Origin: Stenopsyche tienmushanensis
Taxonomy: Eukaryota > Arthropoda > Insecta > Trichoptera > Stenopsychidae
DNA: 64,000 nucleotides
Assembly (NCBI GenBank): GCA_008973525.1
Contig: WACJ01000524.1
Location: 930,001-994,000, forward strand
Reading direction: 5' to 3'
Shown here: positions 11,481 to 25,100 of the stretch, piece by piece
Numbering within the stretch: the first letter of the stretch is position 1
How the letters are laid out: each line of letters opens with the position of its first letter
Made by a program: the position numbers and the translations under genes
The notes under the pieces: model-generated
Seen by the model: only the letters and a program-made list of their open reading frames with translations
Databases searched by the model: none
Told to the model about the DNA's origin: nothing

Positions 11481-11934
11481 TGGGCGAGAACAGTAACAAC
11501 AAGAATATAGAAACCTTGATATTCGTTTACCAAAACACAAAGTATATATTTTGGAGTATATAAATATTATTATGTATTTTCATTACGCCTAACATAAATC
11601 ACAGACGAATGTTAATTTTCAATCATTAAATTTATATATATATATATATTGATCGATCGAGAGAGGTGATAATTGACTGATGATGTTTATGTTGATGGCA
11701 ATATATAAAGATATATGTGATATTAAAGATTTAGCTAATGATCAAAATGATTAATCAAGTAGAAATTTGCTATATTAAATCATTAGATAAGTTTTATTTA
11801 AAATGTAAATCTCGATATAACGATAAGATAAAATTGGCTGTGAATAAAGTGTATAGTGTGTTTTTAAATTTGATTTTTTTTAGATATTCTCAACTAATGC
11901 CAAATATATGATTATTATTTCCGAGAGTAAAATA

Positions 11935-13291
11935 CAATAGAACCTCAATTATCCGGACTAATTGGGGATGAAAGTGGAGATGAAAGGGGAGAGTATGAAT
12001 AATTTTTATTTGTTTAGATTCCAGATTATCGATTTTGGCTTTAAGCTAGATTTCTTTTAGAAGCTGCCAAATCGCGAATACGCTTAAGATTCCATTTCAT
12101 TATGAGATTTAAACACTGAAAAGCTTCAGAATACATAGAGCTAATATCTCCCCCTCGTCAATCTCTTCTACGACTTCTCGACCTTGTTCTTCTTAAGCAG
12201 ATATTTCTTTAATTATTTCTGCATTATTAAAAATTTGGAATTCAGGAGCGTTTGTATGCGGTTTAACCACTAGGTTACATCTTTTTCTTCGCATTCAGCA
12301 CACATAGAAATTTGTGCTATTGCTTTGGCAATGTCTCCTATATCAGATTCTATCGCGTTGATGAAGCTTATTAAAGGTCTTTTCAAAATTTTATTTCATG
12401 ATTTTTACAAAGTTGACACATCTAAAGAATTTGCTGCGATGTAGCAACAATCTTTTGAATTTATTTTGTTGTAGAAGCTGATAGCTGTTTCTTCCGAAGT
12501 GACATTTGGTAGAAGAAATTTTACCGTAAACATTTCATCAATCTGGTTTAAACTCTCTATAGATGGATGTATTGTCTGGTAATAATACTTTTTTTCCTCT
12601 TTTATCTATGGAGTTTTGATAATTTTTCACTTCTGGTATGGACTGCTTTTTATACCATCGTTTACTTCACCATTCATCCAGACTTTTTTCTGATGATCAT
12701 ATATTCAACCAGAAGACTTTTAATATTTTTAAATCATGTGGGGCTCTTTGATTTTCCAATGATAAACAGTGGGAGTCTGTGTCTGCCTGCTGCATTTGCA
12801 CACACCATTATAGTGACACGTTCTTTACTAGTTTTGTACCCAGATGAAGTATTTTCATGTCTTGATGCTAGAGATTTGTTAGGTAGTTTTTTCCAATTTA
12901 AGCCGGTCTAATCAGCTTTGTATATAAATCTTCGTCGAATCTTTTCTTTTAAACAAATAGCTTGTATGTCAATGAATGTGTTGTCAGCAGAAAGCTGATA
13001 TACCTTCAGCAAACCTATGAATTTCATGTTCCCTTATACCATGTCGTCCTTTGAATTTTTCAATCCAGCATTTAATTTTGTATTGAAAAATATTACTTTT
13101 TCGCACAATAATGGACCAGATATTGTATGTCCAGTTGATCGTCTTTGTGTGAACCACATAAAAATACACTCTTCAAGTTCTGTATTTCGAGTTTTTTTCA
13201 TAACTTTTTGCTCTTAGCTTCCATCTTTTGATATTATTATTAACACATATTTAAAACAAATCATGCATAAAGCATGATTTGTTTTAAATAT
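11935..13291 (-). mobile_element. Pogo/Tigger-like element, decayed
   Basis: The low-coordinate end has AGAACCTCAATTATCCGG, typical of pogo/Tigger termini. Minus-strand pieces in order are IEKFKGRHGIRE (13060s; the CENP-B-type 'W...F..RHGI' motif), TGLNWKKLPNKSLASRHE (near 12890; the first catalytic 'DETGL' region, Asp side eroded), TIMVCANAAG and LFIIGKSKSPTCFKNIKS (near 12740). The order matches Tigger/jerky-like DDE transposases. The plus-strand open frame at 12567-12911 is only the antisense of this. Frames are broken in several places. Confidence 0.75.
13247..13291. repeat. 20-bp perfect hairpin
   Basis: ATATTTAAAACAAATCATGC at 13247-13266 is followed, after a 5-base loop (ATAAA), by its exact complement at 13272-13291. 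It lies at the high-coordinate edge of the Tigger remnant and could be a residue of a nested inverted-repeat element. Confidence 0.8.
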
Positions 13292-14084
13292 ATGCTATTG
13301 GGGGTGATTTAAATTATCCTTTGTTTGTATGAGAATTTATATATATGTAAGAACATTTATGTGATTTTTAAAATATTGTAAATAGATGTTGCACAGGATG
13401 TGATTTACACAGTTATTTGATGTTTCTTAGAAAAAATTCTTTGAGAATACATATGCTAATCAAGTAGAAGATATCGGACACATCGGATTGCACTTCAAAT
13501 ATAAATCTTGAAGCAAACGAATAAATTAAAAACAAAAAAAAATAATCAGACCCGTTTGAAATCGTGGTATACCGAAACATAAAATCTTATCAGGGGTAGT
13601 CAAGCTAGCGCGACGATCACGGTCAGATGGACACCCTATATTTAAATGAGGCAAACGGATAAGTGGTTTAGGGAGTATAATGTGACTTTCTTCGTTCCGC
13701 AAACAGGTGCACAGGAAGTGACCAAGAGAACAAACAACCATCCTTTCCCGACAGTATTGTATTGTAAAATGGAGTTAACAATTCGACGAAAGTAATCTTC
13801 TTCAGATCGTGATTCATATTGAGAGTGTGGGAACGACGGACGATGCTTCGCATTGTTTGGACTTCTCGTCGGTGCGTGATGTCGATAGTCTTTAACTTGA
13901 ATTCACAAGCATTTTGTACTGGAAGTGGATTTTAAGAAATCATCTAAGACATTTGAATCCAATACTATTTCGCATTCTGCATGTGAAATCGCCATATTTT
14001 GCTCAATTCACTCACAACGATGAGAACATTACATGCATTAATACCGTTAGAAATGACGCACATCCTTAATAGTATAGGAAACCG

Positions 14085-14145
14085 ATGGTATAGTGGATTA
14101 ATTCTCGGACTTCTATTATAAAGGTTTGAATTTTCACGCACCAAC
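14085..14145 (+). repeat. SINE family 2-like fragment
   Basis: TTAATTCTCGGACTTCTATTATAAAGGTTTGAATTTTCACG resembles the segment before and over box B in the copy near 51200 (ACTTTTATTATAAAGGCTTGGGTTTCAAACC). Box B is degraded here. Confidence 0.25.
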
Positions 14146-14593
14146 AATGCTGAGAAATCGAAAGTGTTAATATTTCCATCCGATCGTCTCGATCAAGATT
14201 TAATCTGATTTCCTGATTATGAAAAAACGAATGAGTGATTGATTTACAAACATGCATACATCGTTTCATGCCTACAAATTCAAATTCAAAAAGTGTGACT
14301 TCTAATGCGGGGTTAATGGCGAGTTTTGGCATGCAAATCTATCAAAAATAAGAATGACGAAGTGAGAGATGAAAGGGGGAAATAGCAACTGATGCACTAA
14401 TTGCCTGTTCTCTACCTCGTCCTCGAATAAGTCTTGGTCGTGTTGTGGGAAGAGTTTTATCATCATTAGAGTTGCTAGATCAGCTGCAATCGCTCTATGC
14501 CTGGAGTCAGGTCTTCTTTTTTCGCTTTTCGATTGGTTTTGACCCGAAATCTGTAACTTGTGTGAAGAAATCAGTTACTTTAGCAATCGTAGT

Positions 14594-15558
14594 TAAGGAA
14601 TCCAATCCCAAGTCAAAATTTCGCTCCCGGGATTTCGGGATTGCATTAGATCATCCCGGGATCAGTCCCGGGTTTCCGGCATCAAGATTTTCAATAGTTT
14701 ACAAGAAATTACATTGATAAATCTGATCAAAAATTACTAATAAGTCCATTTGTTTAATATAAAAAATAATTGAAGGCGAAATAACTTTATTTATCTAAGA
14801 AAAGATAAAAATACGATTCAAAAATAGATAAATAAAACACCAAAAAATGATTTAGAAAATATGTCCGAAGTTTCATTAGACATCGAATGTTTCGTCATTT
14901 AGTCTGGATCTGATTTTGGAAACCAGGCAACTTGCTCAGCCTCCACACTCGTTGGAGGTATCGTCATCAGATATTTAAATGCCAGTTCGAGTTGATGACC
15001 ACGTGATCCTCCATTTTCGTATAATACAATCAATGTGACTGATAAAATTCCTTTCTGCTGAGACACGGACTAAAACTCGCAAAAATCCCGTTTTCCCGAC
15101 AAATTATTTATTTCCATCGCTGCAGATTAACACTTATATGCTATAATACTTTGATGTGATTCGTAATTACATTACGGAGGAATACAAAAATTCTGAACCC
15201 CGTATCTATTATATTTCATATCGATATTCCCATTATTAGAGTCGAGGTGTAGTAAATACATCACCGGTAGGGAAAGGTTAATATAACAATTTGATGTGTA
15301 CTGTATATATGTATACATAGATTAGACAGTTACTGCCCCTAGGCGTCGCCTAAGCTTGCCAATTAGTAGTTACGCCGCTTTTTTCAAGCGTCCAGATTTC
15401 GGCGAGAATGTCTCGATTTAGTAGCCTTCAACGTTTTGGTGAGGTGTACGATTTCTGTTAGATAAAAATTTCAATCCCGATTTTTTCAGGATTACGTTTA
15501 CTAATCCTAGGATTTATGAGCACCTAAAACTTCCGGGATCCCGGGATTGGATTCCCTA
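14594..15558 (-). mobile_element. hAT element, 965 bp, with 8-bp target duplication
   Basis: The ends are TAAGGAATCCAATCCC (14594) and, inverted, TAGGGAATCCAATCCC (ending 15558). The flanks are ATCGTAGT (14586-14593) and GTCGTAGT (15559-15566), a 7/8 match as expected for hAT 8-bp duplications. CCCGGGAT-rich subterminal repeats lie inside both ends. On the minus strand near 15000, HQLELAFKYLMTIPPTSVEA matches the C-terminal dimerisation domain of hAT transposases, including the usual 'IPPTS.E.E' core. The rest of the transposase is missing, so it is non-autonomous. Confidence 0.8.
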
Positions 15559-16079
15559 GTCGTAGTCCAATTCTAAAGACTTCTCATATTTTTTGTTTCG
15601 CAGTTTTGTTTTTGTCTCTCACTTAACTGAACTCGTATCATCTTGGTTTTTTGGGTCTTTTAGGCACAGACATAAAAATAATATTTTGTTTGAATTATTA
15701 TGCGCCATTCAACACAGTTTACAAATTTCATAAGTATAAAAAAAAATCTAGAAGAATAGTAAAGTTTCCAATAAAAACCAATAATTTTGCTCATGCTAAA
15801 TAATAAATTCGGCTATGAAAAATTGGTTTTGTGCCTCCCCCCTTCTATAGATACCCTAATGGTAGATAAGATCAAAGTTCATGAAATAATTTTTTCATGA
15901 TGAAATTGTATAAGAAGCAATCGTTGATACTTGCTCGAGAATTATCGAATCTAAAGATTTTTTAAAATTCCAACTAATCACCAATAAGCTTGAGTATATC
16001 AGCCTCTTATGGAGTAGTATTTTGAATACGATGGTCCTTGAGATACAACAAATTGTACCTGAGATGTGCGTATTTCAGT

Positions 16080-16500
16080 TTCTGGAACGGAAGACGTCAA
16101 TGAATTCAAAGCCTACTGGTGGAAGATTCAAGGCCATCGGATATTGGCCGTAAGAAAGGACTACCACAGGCAATTTACAGGGAATAAGTACTTCCGGTAG
16201 TGCCTATCCGGTGTCCAGAGGTCTCCCCACTGAGCGACACACCTGACCTCCCCAGACTGCTCAGTCTTGCATAGTCGGGCCAAGCGAGAGCACCTGCTTT
16301 ATGACCATTTACAGTGGCTCACGTGGGAATATCTTCAATGTTTTGTTTGTGTTCTTGTGGTAAACGCGTGTGGTAAGCTGTACGCATACAAAGTCGAAAA
16401 GTGAACGTGACTCTCGAACAATCGTCTGCAGTGCGTCCAAGCGACATAAAAATGGTGCTGATGATTTGACCTTAAAAATTCAGTGCATTCAGTGATTGTT
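16080..16500 (+). promoter_or_regulatory. GC-richer block, possible 5' region of Phlpp
   Basis: This block upstream of Phlpp is clearly richer in G and C than its surroundings. It contains initiator-like TCAGTG/CAGTGCG motifs and a donor-like GGTAAGCTG near 16373, as a non-coding first exon might. The Phlpp ATG at 18510 has an in-frame stop nine bases before it. The link to Phlpp is inference. An old mobile element is the alternative, since a short open piece (EFKAYWWKIQGHRILAVRKD) can be read here. Confidence 0.25.
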
Positions 16501-16929
16501 TAGAATTTTCCATGAGAAATGTCATATAGGATTATTAAATAATAGTCTTATCTATGCACAATTCATAATATTGATACGTTTATCGCTTATCATAGCACTA
16601 TTGGATATTTCCTATAAATTTCAAATACTTTCCTATGACCATTTAAATGATCATTCGTAACCACTGTGTATCTATGCAGTGAACAAGAAATAGCTTTAAC
16701 GATTTGAACACATGCCAAATAGCCTAATAACGAATAGCTAGTGAATAAATTTATTCCATGTGTTTCAGTATATCTAGCCACAATGTATATGATCAGAGGT
16801 TTTCAACGATAGGTGCTTTACAAATAAATATGTAAAAACAATTAACTTAAATATATCAATCAATGTTTTCTTTATGATAAAAAAAAATCCATATTAACTT
16901 TTCATCAATTGATGCATTTTAATACAATT

Positions 16930-17541
16930 TTTAGAGATAAATCCAATGGCAAAAGTTTTGCATGGCGGTGTCGGATTGTCCAATTTGTCGGATTATAGAG
17001 TACTGCCCTCGACTCCTTGTAGTTCGGAACATTTTGGAAAGAAGTACTTGTAATCCTAAAAAATGTAAAAATTATGAAATATACATGTTACCACCATCAA
17101 ACGTATTCCATGACGATTTTTGCGTATTTTAACTATCCCTTGCTAGCTACAAAATCTCCTTTATAAAACAACTTTGATTTTATGTCCAAGATAGGCCCTG
17201 GAATTGCTATATTTCTGTTTCTTCCTGAAGAAACCACATATACAAAGCTTCCTCCATCTTTGAATGTTTAATTTTCATGAAAATTTACCTCTTGCATGGC
17301 CCACAATTAATGATGGAGTCGAACTTTTAAATATTCTCGCAGTTTTTTTTGTATAATAAATTGTGGATCGTCCTACGCCATACTCTTTGCTAACTTAAAA
17401 AAAGATTCATTAAGATTTAGGCAGTCCAGAATCACACTTTTGCATTTTTTACATTGACGAAGCTTTACTGTACATATGTACTAAACTTGTATTGGAATGT
17501 CGGACTACAGGGAGGCCGGATTACCGCGGGTCTGTTATACA
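16930..17541 (-). mobile_element. Pogo/Tigger-like fragment with one terminus
   Basis: The minus strand reads EEALYMWFLQEETEI near 17240, then AIPGPILDIKSKLFYKGDF, the CENP-B-type DNA-binding region of Tigger-like transposases. The high-coordinate end, in reverse complement, contains ACAGACCCGCGGTAATCCGGC, typical of pogo/Tigger termini. The DDE half is absent. The same region survives at 1217-1420. Confidence 0.65.
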
Positions 17542-18509
17542 TATATAAATATTGATATAATAAAATCCAATTAATGACAATACAATAATAATACATTTCA
17601 CAAAAACAACAGTGCATTTTGTTGTACTTACTTTGCTTATAAAATTATCATGAATTAACAACCTTCTCTTGAAGTTTTAGATTCAGTTTATTTAGTTTTT
17701 CTGTAATGTAATGTTATGTCATCAAGTTGATGATATTCTGTCCTTTTTTCGTTTAATACTATTTAATTTCAGGTAACTTGTCTCTAAATCTTTTCAAAAT
17801 CTTAGCCCGTCTAGTCCATCTTACATCTGTATGTAACAAATGTTCGCCATTGTCCGATTCACGTTCTTCTTCTAATAATTGAAAATCTCCATAAAGATTT
17901 ACCACGAATTGAATTCATAATTTTAAAAGCAATATCCGTCGCTTGATTTGGATTTAATCTTTTTGAACATATCATCTGTTGATGTCCAACATTATTTTCA
18001 ACAATCCAGTCAATTAGTTGTTATGGAAACTAGTTCATGAATGGGGAATCAAATATGATTGATATAAGACTTATATGCATTAAATATGTCTTCTTCTTTG
18101 GTTCTGTTGGAAGACTGTTAATAATTCTTCTGAAGTAGTCATTTCTTTAAAAATCAATCGAAAAAAACGCACAATTGTAGAATATCCATATAATCTGAAT
18201 TGTATCTATTAATACTCTAGTAGTGTTCCAATGTTTATAATTAGAAATATGTAAAGGTCCGCGATCAACGCTCTGGCCATCCCTGGTAGAGAAAAATGTT
18301 CTTTCATTCGCTAGAAATCACAATTATATACGCTTTATAATGTACATTCGTTTTTTTATGATTGTCAAATTACTTGTTCATTGATACATGTTCCAAAATA
18401 CTATAATTTTTATACAATAGCAATGACAATGTCAAAAAAAACAATGGATAATCTTGCCGTTAGTGAAAGATGTGAACCAAGAGCAGTGTAATTAATTACA
18501 TAAACAATA
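17542..18509. other. AT-rich sequence upstream of Phlpp, no gene seen
   Basis: No domain or repeat end was recognised. The minus-strand open frame 18410-18739 is the antisense of the first Phlpp coding exon and its leader. Confidence 0.4.
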
Positions 18510-19119
18510 ATGGTGTGCAGCACATTACTGACAGCAGACCATTCGGCGCCCAAAGATAAGAAGCTTCCTGAAATCGAATTGCCAAAAAGAAAAACGACTT
18601 TTAGGCGTCTAGCATCGACCAGGGGATTGAACAAGCCCAGCAATAAAATTTTGGAAATCGACAATAAGATAGATACGATCGAAAGGCAAAAAGCAGGATG
18701 GGTCAGAATATATGCGGGTCCCGAACCATTTGCAGACATGAAAAGCCAATTGCTCTATCTAAATCGAGACTCCGACGTAAAAACTGTCATAAAGAAGCTA
18801 TCACTGTCTGCAGATTTGACAGTCTGGATTCAATTTGGTGGCGGACAATCGAAACGACTGTCGGACGATGATTGCCCTATGAAGATACAAGATGAATTTC
18901 TGATCAAATTGGGATTTTCCGATTTATCTCGAAGATCCAGATTGGGTATTGATCCTGATTTAAGATATTTATTAAGGTTGCATGGTGGTCCTGCATCGCC
19001 ATCACAACTTCCTGGAATTCCAAGATCAGCTCCTCTGCAAGTTTTGAAAGGATTGGTCTTTCCTAATTGGAAACGAAGACCGGTAGCTGTTGTTGAATCC
19101 AAACTTCTTCTATATCCAG
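18510..19119 (+). CDS. Phlpp: Phlpp coding exon 1: N-terminus and RA-like region
   Basis: It encodes a basic leader (KLPEIELPKRKTTFRRL), GWVRIYAG, and an RA-like fold region up to the start of the PH domain (VFPNWKRRPVAVVESKLLLY). It ends in phase 1 at CCAG|GTAAAT. The next intron is only 90 bases. Confidence 0.92.
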
Positions 19120-22100
19120 GTAAATATTTAAATTATTTTATGTAGGCAGTGGCCTAATATTTTGATATTTTCGTAATTTTAAATTAATTTTGCTTTTAAT
19201 TAATTCTAGGTTGTATGGATGGACCCCCAGAAATACTGGATATGTCAGAAGGCGAAGTTGAGCTTCAAGGGCCTCGATCCAGCAAACTTGTACTTCGAGT
19301 TACGCCAGTTCAAGTGTCAAATACATTAACTAACCCACTGTCAAAGGATCGTCATATATTTTTTGGATTCGACAACTACTGGGAACGAAATTTATGGTTC
19401 GCGTGGATTAAAGAAGTAAGTTCATTCAACATACTAAAAAATCAATCAACGTGCCTAATAATATTCGTATCATCACTCTCTGGCTATTTTAGCTCATCAA
19501 AATTTACGCTATTTTGTAATGCAACAATGAATTGCGCTCCTGCAATACGAATTGTTAAGCAATAGAAAATGCTAGTTTCTTTTGTATTCGTTTGAGAAAG
19601 TGAAATTATTACATACAGGCATAGAAGAAGTTTGTCTTGATTTCTGTTTATAATCAGATAAGTTTGTAATTTAAAATATGGTGCACTTACAATGCATATG
19701 TCTTTGAATACGTTACGTATTTGTAACGTGCGTGCAACATTTAGAAAATGGTTTTTCATCTCTAAACGCTACTGGGCAAAATTATAATTAACTAGGCCAG
19801 TTGGCTAATGGAGGGAAATATGGTATATATCAATAATTGCCACAAAATATGTATTTTGACCACTTAAGGTAAAACATGCGTATATTTATGAAATTTAAAT
19901 GAATAATGAAATATATGGCTTGCTTTATGAGATAATCTCAAAATAGATTTGTCCAATGATCCAGTTAATTCATCTGCTCAACAATTGTTAGGTTCTCAAA
20001 TGAAATAAAAGTCTTTAGTACAAAATGATAAGATATCTAATTAGACTATTTTAATTTTATGAATAATATTTCAGTGTATAATTAATATAAGGGATACCAA
20101 AACATTAATTTAAGAAGTTTTTATGAATTCTAATATGCTGCATCCACTAATTTGTTGTACTATATTTTTACAAATAAAGAACAATACGAGTATTATATAA
20201 ACTATCATCACAGTGCAATCATGCACATTCCGATGCAGGACTAGGGTATTATCAATATCAATTCATAGAAAAGGATTACGTCCATCTCATCTTCATCACA
20301 CATTAACCTTATTGTGCCCCCGAAATTAAAGGCAGCATAGTTACATTTTAGATGTTCATTCGGTTTTTTTAAAGTGAAACTTATAAAGGCGTATTAGGGC
20401 ATATTGGTTTAAACGTCATGAAAATTGAAACTCCTAGCGGCAGTTGGTCGGAAAGAGAGGGAAAATCATTTGTACTCCCTCCATCTTCGTCGTACATATC
20501 GTTAGTTACGCTACGCGCATGCGTCGCGCCGCTCTTAATGTATGTGTGTCAATACGTAGCATAAAACAAGTACTAGACCTGTAGCTTGCCAATTTTACTA
20601 TATATTACACAAACATACAACAGACAACTATCTGGCATCTGGACTTAATAATAGACTTTAATTTCCGAACTAAACTTGCTCCTTCCAGAACTGGCAGTAA
20701 GTTGTTCAAATTCCCTTATTCCCTGCAAATACTTGCAGCAGTCACGGTGGAGCAGGAGAATGTTCCCAGCAACACCCCCTGATTCATTGACTTCTACGCC
20801 TGGTGTGTACATTTTTATTACAAGCGTGTTTCTGCAATGGCCGTTATAAACTGGTCACAGTGCGGGCACGGTGGTACGTGGTGGGAGCCCCCAAGCTTCA
20901 TCAAGCTTTAGCTAACAATTTCCATTAAAAAATGGAAAAAAAGCAATGCATAAAATCAACTTTTCGTTGGAGCTAAGAAGTTTATGAAAAAATACCTTGC
21001 CGTCTCATTGGACCCGCAATCTTCGCAGTGGCTGCCTTATGCAGTCCACCACGAGGGACGTCTCGAGTCGCGGGACAATCCGAAAGTAGGATGCGCCCGT
21101 GCGCTTCTCCTCGAAAGGCCTCGATAAGAAGGATGGGGGCATCCGCCTCTCAGTATCAATAGGGCTCCGCAGCATCGACATGGACTCGCAGTATACGACG
21201 GAAATCCTTTTAACCTCTGTAGAGGGGGCTGCTCTCTTCTTCTTCGGCCTTTCATCAGACAAACACCAAAAAGGAGAGAGTGCAACAATTTAAACATTGA
21301 GAACTTTTAATAATCAAATTTATTTACCACGATGATACGGTGACGATCACGAGGCAGACGCTTACAGATTCGATGCAGAATGAAGCGCGAAATTAAACCA
21401 TGATGTTAGAAAATGAAGTTTGCATGTTAGCAATACACTATTCGCGCACAACATCCGACGAGCGCAAAACCTTAACAACATTAAAATCGATCCGCTTTAA
21501 CGACCGAAATCAATATTTAACAAAAATTAAAATTATTTTTGCAAAAATAAACGTGCCATATTTCCACGCTACAACGCTTTTTATAATAATTTTTTACTTC
21601 AAAAATAAAATTAAAGTGCGAGCTCTATCGATCAATTTGTAAAGCTCTCATTTTTAAAATTACTGCTCATCATTTTTTCAAACCATTATTAAAAAAATAT
21701 ATTTTTATTTTTTAAATACGAATAAATTTAATTTTACTGGCAATTATTAACAAATATAAATTATTGTGAATAGTTTTAAGCATTTGATATATTTAGATTC
21801 TTAAAAAAATGTTTTTATAATTTTAGTCGGAAAACTCGTCGCTAGATGGCTTTGTTTATTTTCCTGGTTTGTTCCGCTTTATTTTCAATTATCGTTATGC
21901 GGAAACACGCACTTTGCAATAAGTTGAAGGTCACTCTATTTATTTTATGATCCTTTGTTTTTATTGTTATAAATTGTCCTTTTTTCAAACTTTTCTTATG
22001 TCGCTTTTTTGTTTTGAAATGTAAATTTGCGTACCAGTAAGCGTGTTTTTAATGATATTTTTGTTGAAAAAAATATTACATAACGATGAATAGCATTCGA

Positions 22101-25100
22101 TCGAAAGACTTTTTTAAAAAGATAATTAATCTAGTTTGTCCTTGATTGATTTTCTTTAAAAAAAAAAACGGAAGTTTGTGATAGGATATTTAAATGTGGG
22201 TGCATTAAAATGGTTTATAAACAATTTAAAAATATATGAATATTTATCACCATTAATCAGATTATGCATATTTTAAAGGTCAAGGCCTTTCTGTCTTACT
22301 TTTATTCGTCCTAATCGATCTCATGTATTGTTCTGATTAGTCTATAAAAAGTATGATCATATTTTTATTCCATCCAGAATATGGTTATTATTTTGTTAAT
22401 TGGTCCCAAATAATCGTAAATTCAATTATTTGAGTCCTATGTCCTAATTGTCACTGTTGTATTTGACGTTATATTTTTTAAAATCTGTATTCGTAATAAC
22501 ATAAAATAACTATTTTGTATTTTGCAATATATTTTTGATCTAAATAAATCATAATTTAATGCAATTGGCTTAAAGAAAATTTCTTCTGAACTTCCAAAGT
22601 CACATAAAATGTGCAAACGAATGAGAAATGTCAACTTTTAAATTTTCTAAATAAAAAACTAATAACTATTTTGAGTTTAGTTTCCATTGATATCCTATAT
22701 GTCAAACAAATCATTCAATAAGTCCTTAAATTTTAAGAGGTAGGAATTTATTATTATTAGTAGTATTTTAGTAGGAATTGACACTAAAATAAGCAGAAGA
22801 ATTTGACACGATTATTTCTTCCCGAGTCTCCCTACAACTTACAACGAATAAACTTTCTAAATGATTGAACAAAAAAAAAAACCAATAATATCTGATTAAT
22901 TTAATAAATAATCAAATTAATGAATATTGAAAAAAGCATAGTCTTATCATATGGAAATTACACAACTTTGAAATACCTCTTACTCAGATGTATAAATATT
23001 AATAAATTACCGCAGATTTAAAGTACAATTTTATTGTGGTATAAAATACGCTAGGTTTTGTGGTTGCAAAATTTTCTTGGCGCTTTGTATTGTATTTTGG
23101 ACCCTATTTTATTTCAATATTTTAATTTTAATACGATAAAGAAATACTCTGATAAGAGCTTGTTTTTTACATACTTTAGACTCTAAAATGTTAAGCCTCA
23201 TACTTAAAAATATGATCTAAAAATGAGATCAACAATTCAACTCAGTTATCAAATTCAATGACCATGAAGATGGGGTTAATAATGTGTAATGTTTCGATAT
23301 GATTGTTCAAACCGTTCACAAATACATTATAACTCAGTCAATAACTTTGACATATATTTGGGCTTGTTAAATCACTTAAGTGGTGTTCGAGCAATTTAAA
23401 ATAATGGTCAATCGAACAGGGGAGTATCTGTTTTATCTATTATTTAAATTAAAAAAATATTTTAGAATCGTATGTATAATAATGCCAAAAATATGGTTCT
23501 TTAAATGAGTTAATCACATAGCTGAAAGTAATGCAAATTTATGATATAGATATTTAATTATGAGATAATATGGATTGTCAATATATGCAAAGTGCAAGTA
23601 ACGTACACTTAACCGCGTAGTTCCGCGGAAAATCACACAAAAAATTACTTATATATATAGAAAAAGTGAAATTAAGTTCTATGCATTTTAAAAACCGCAC
23701 AACTTTGAGGCAGCTATATAAAATATATACAAAATCGCATAAAAAAAGTTAATATAAAACAGGAAAATAATAAGACAAATATTTTTTGTGACATTTAAAG
23801 GACGTCTTGCATCATTCGTAAATTTATAAGGATGTCTGACATCTAGCATCTCAAATACCAGACATCCACTAGGGAAATACTAATTATTTTAATTATAAAC
23901 TATCATCGCTGTATGATCATTTTCGTTGCGATTTTCGATATGATTCAAAATCGCTCTCTTCTTCGGAAGAAATAGTATAGCCAGTGTCAATGTCATCATT
24001 GTAGATATTGTCATAGTGTATATTTTCTCTCTTCAACAATATAATTCATAATTAGCAAAGAAGTCACTATAGTCCTTAACTCGAAAATAATAAATCACAA
24101 AATGGCGACTGTTGTTGAGTTGTGGTCGTAATTTAAGGATAGCAGATGCAATATGATTTACACAATCCGAAATTATATTTTTTTCCTAAATTTCGTTTAG
24201 TGTTGATGATTTATTTCCTATTTTATCCAAAATATCTCGATACGTGCTCTTTATGAAATTAAAAAAAAGATAAAACTGCTTTAAAAAAACCCGCATAACT
24301 TCGAAATCGCACAAAAAGAGGTTTGAGTTTATATGCAAGTAACTACATTTTAATAAAATTTACCGATCTCAATTCAATATATAGATCGACCTAATCGAAT
24401 AATTATTTCTGGCATGTATGCTCAATGATTTATTTAGTAGATACGTATAGTTATGTAGTCTTATGATATAAGAGATTATACTAATAATGAAAGGTTTAAA
24501 ATTTTAGTGAACACATTTTATCGTGGATGGAACCTCTTAACGTTGTGATTTTTGTTACTTTTCATATATTAAACAACAACAATGTTGGAATTTGAAATTC
24601 ATACATATATACCTTATAAAATTGTCAAACTAAGTGTTATTCATTCAAAACATCTTTCGTTTTTGTTGGAAAATCGCCTTCAAACTTTATACCTACTATT
24701 TTAATGAATTGAATACAAGGAGGCTATGTTTTTAAAAAAATATTTTTACCGGCAATAATCCAATTGAATACATGGCCATGGTTTTGACAATAAATATAAT
24801 TGATGATCTAATGATTCTTATGAATATTTTTTATAGTTTTGTGTATGTAGTTTTATTGTATTCCCTTCTATGGGACCATTGCTTAGCATTTTGAAATGGT
24901 TTTCATAGGCTTTATATGTTTTTAAAAATGTAGTTAATAGCCACACTTCCTGTAGCTTCAAATCCAAAATTAATTATGATTCCAATCCCTAAATCATGAG
25001 ATTATCTTTAGTTATTTCCCATTGATTAAGCTTTAATTTATAAGATTTAATAATACAAAGTCTTCATTGAACAATATGTCACGGAAAGATCTTGCATTTT

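Noticed and set aside
12567..12911. 114-codon plus-strand open frame
   Set aside because: It is the antisense of a Tigger-like transposase, whose conserved motifs (TGLNWKKLPNKS, FIIGKSKSPTCF) read on the minus strand.
18410..19102. Minus-strand open frames over the first Phlpp exon
   Set aside because: They are the antisense of a conserved coding exon and have no recognisable domain.
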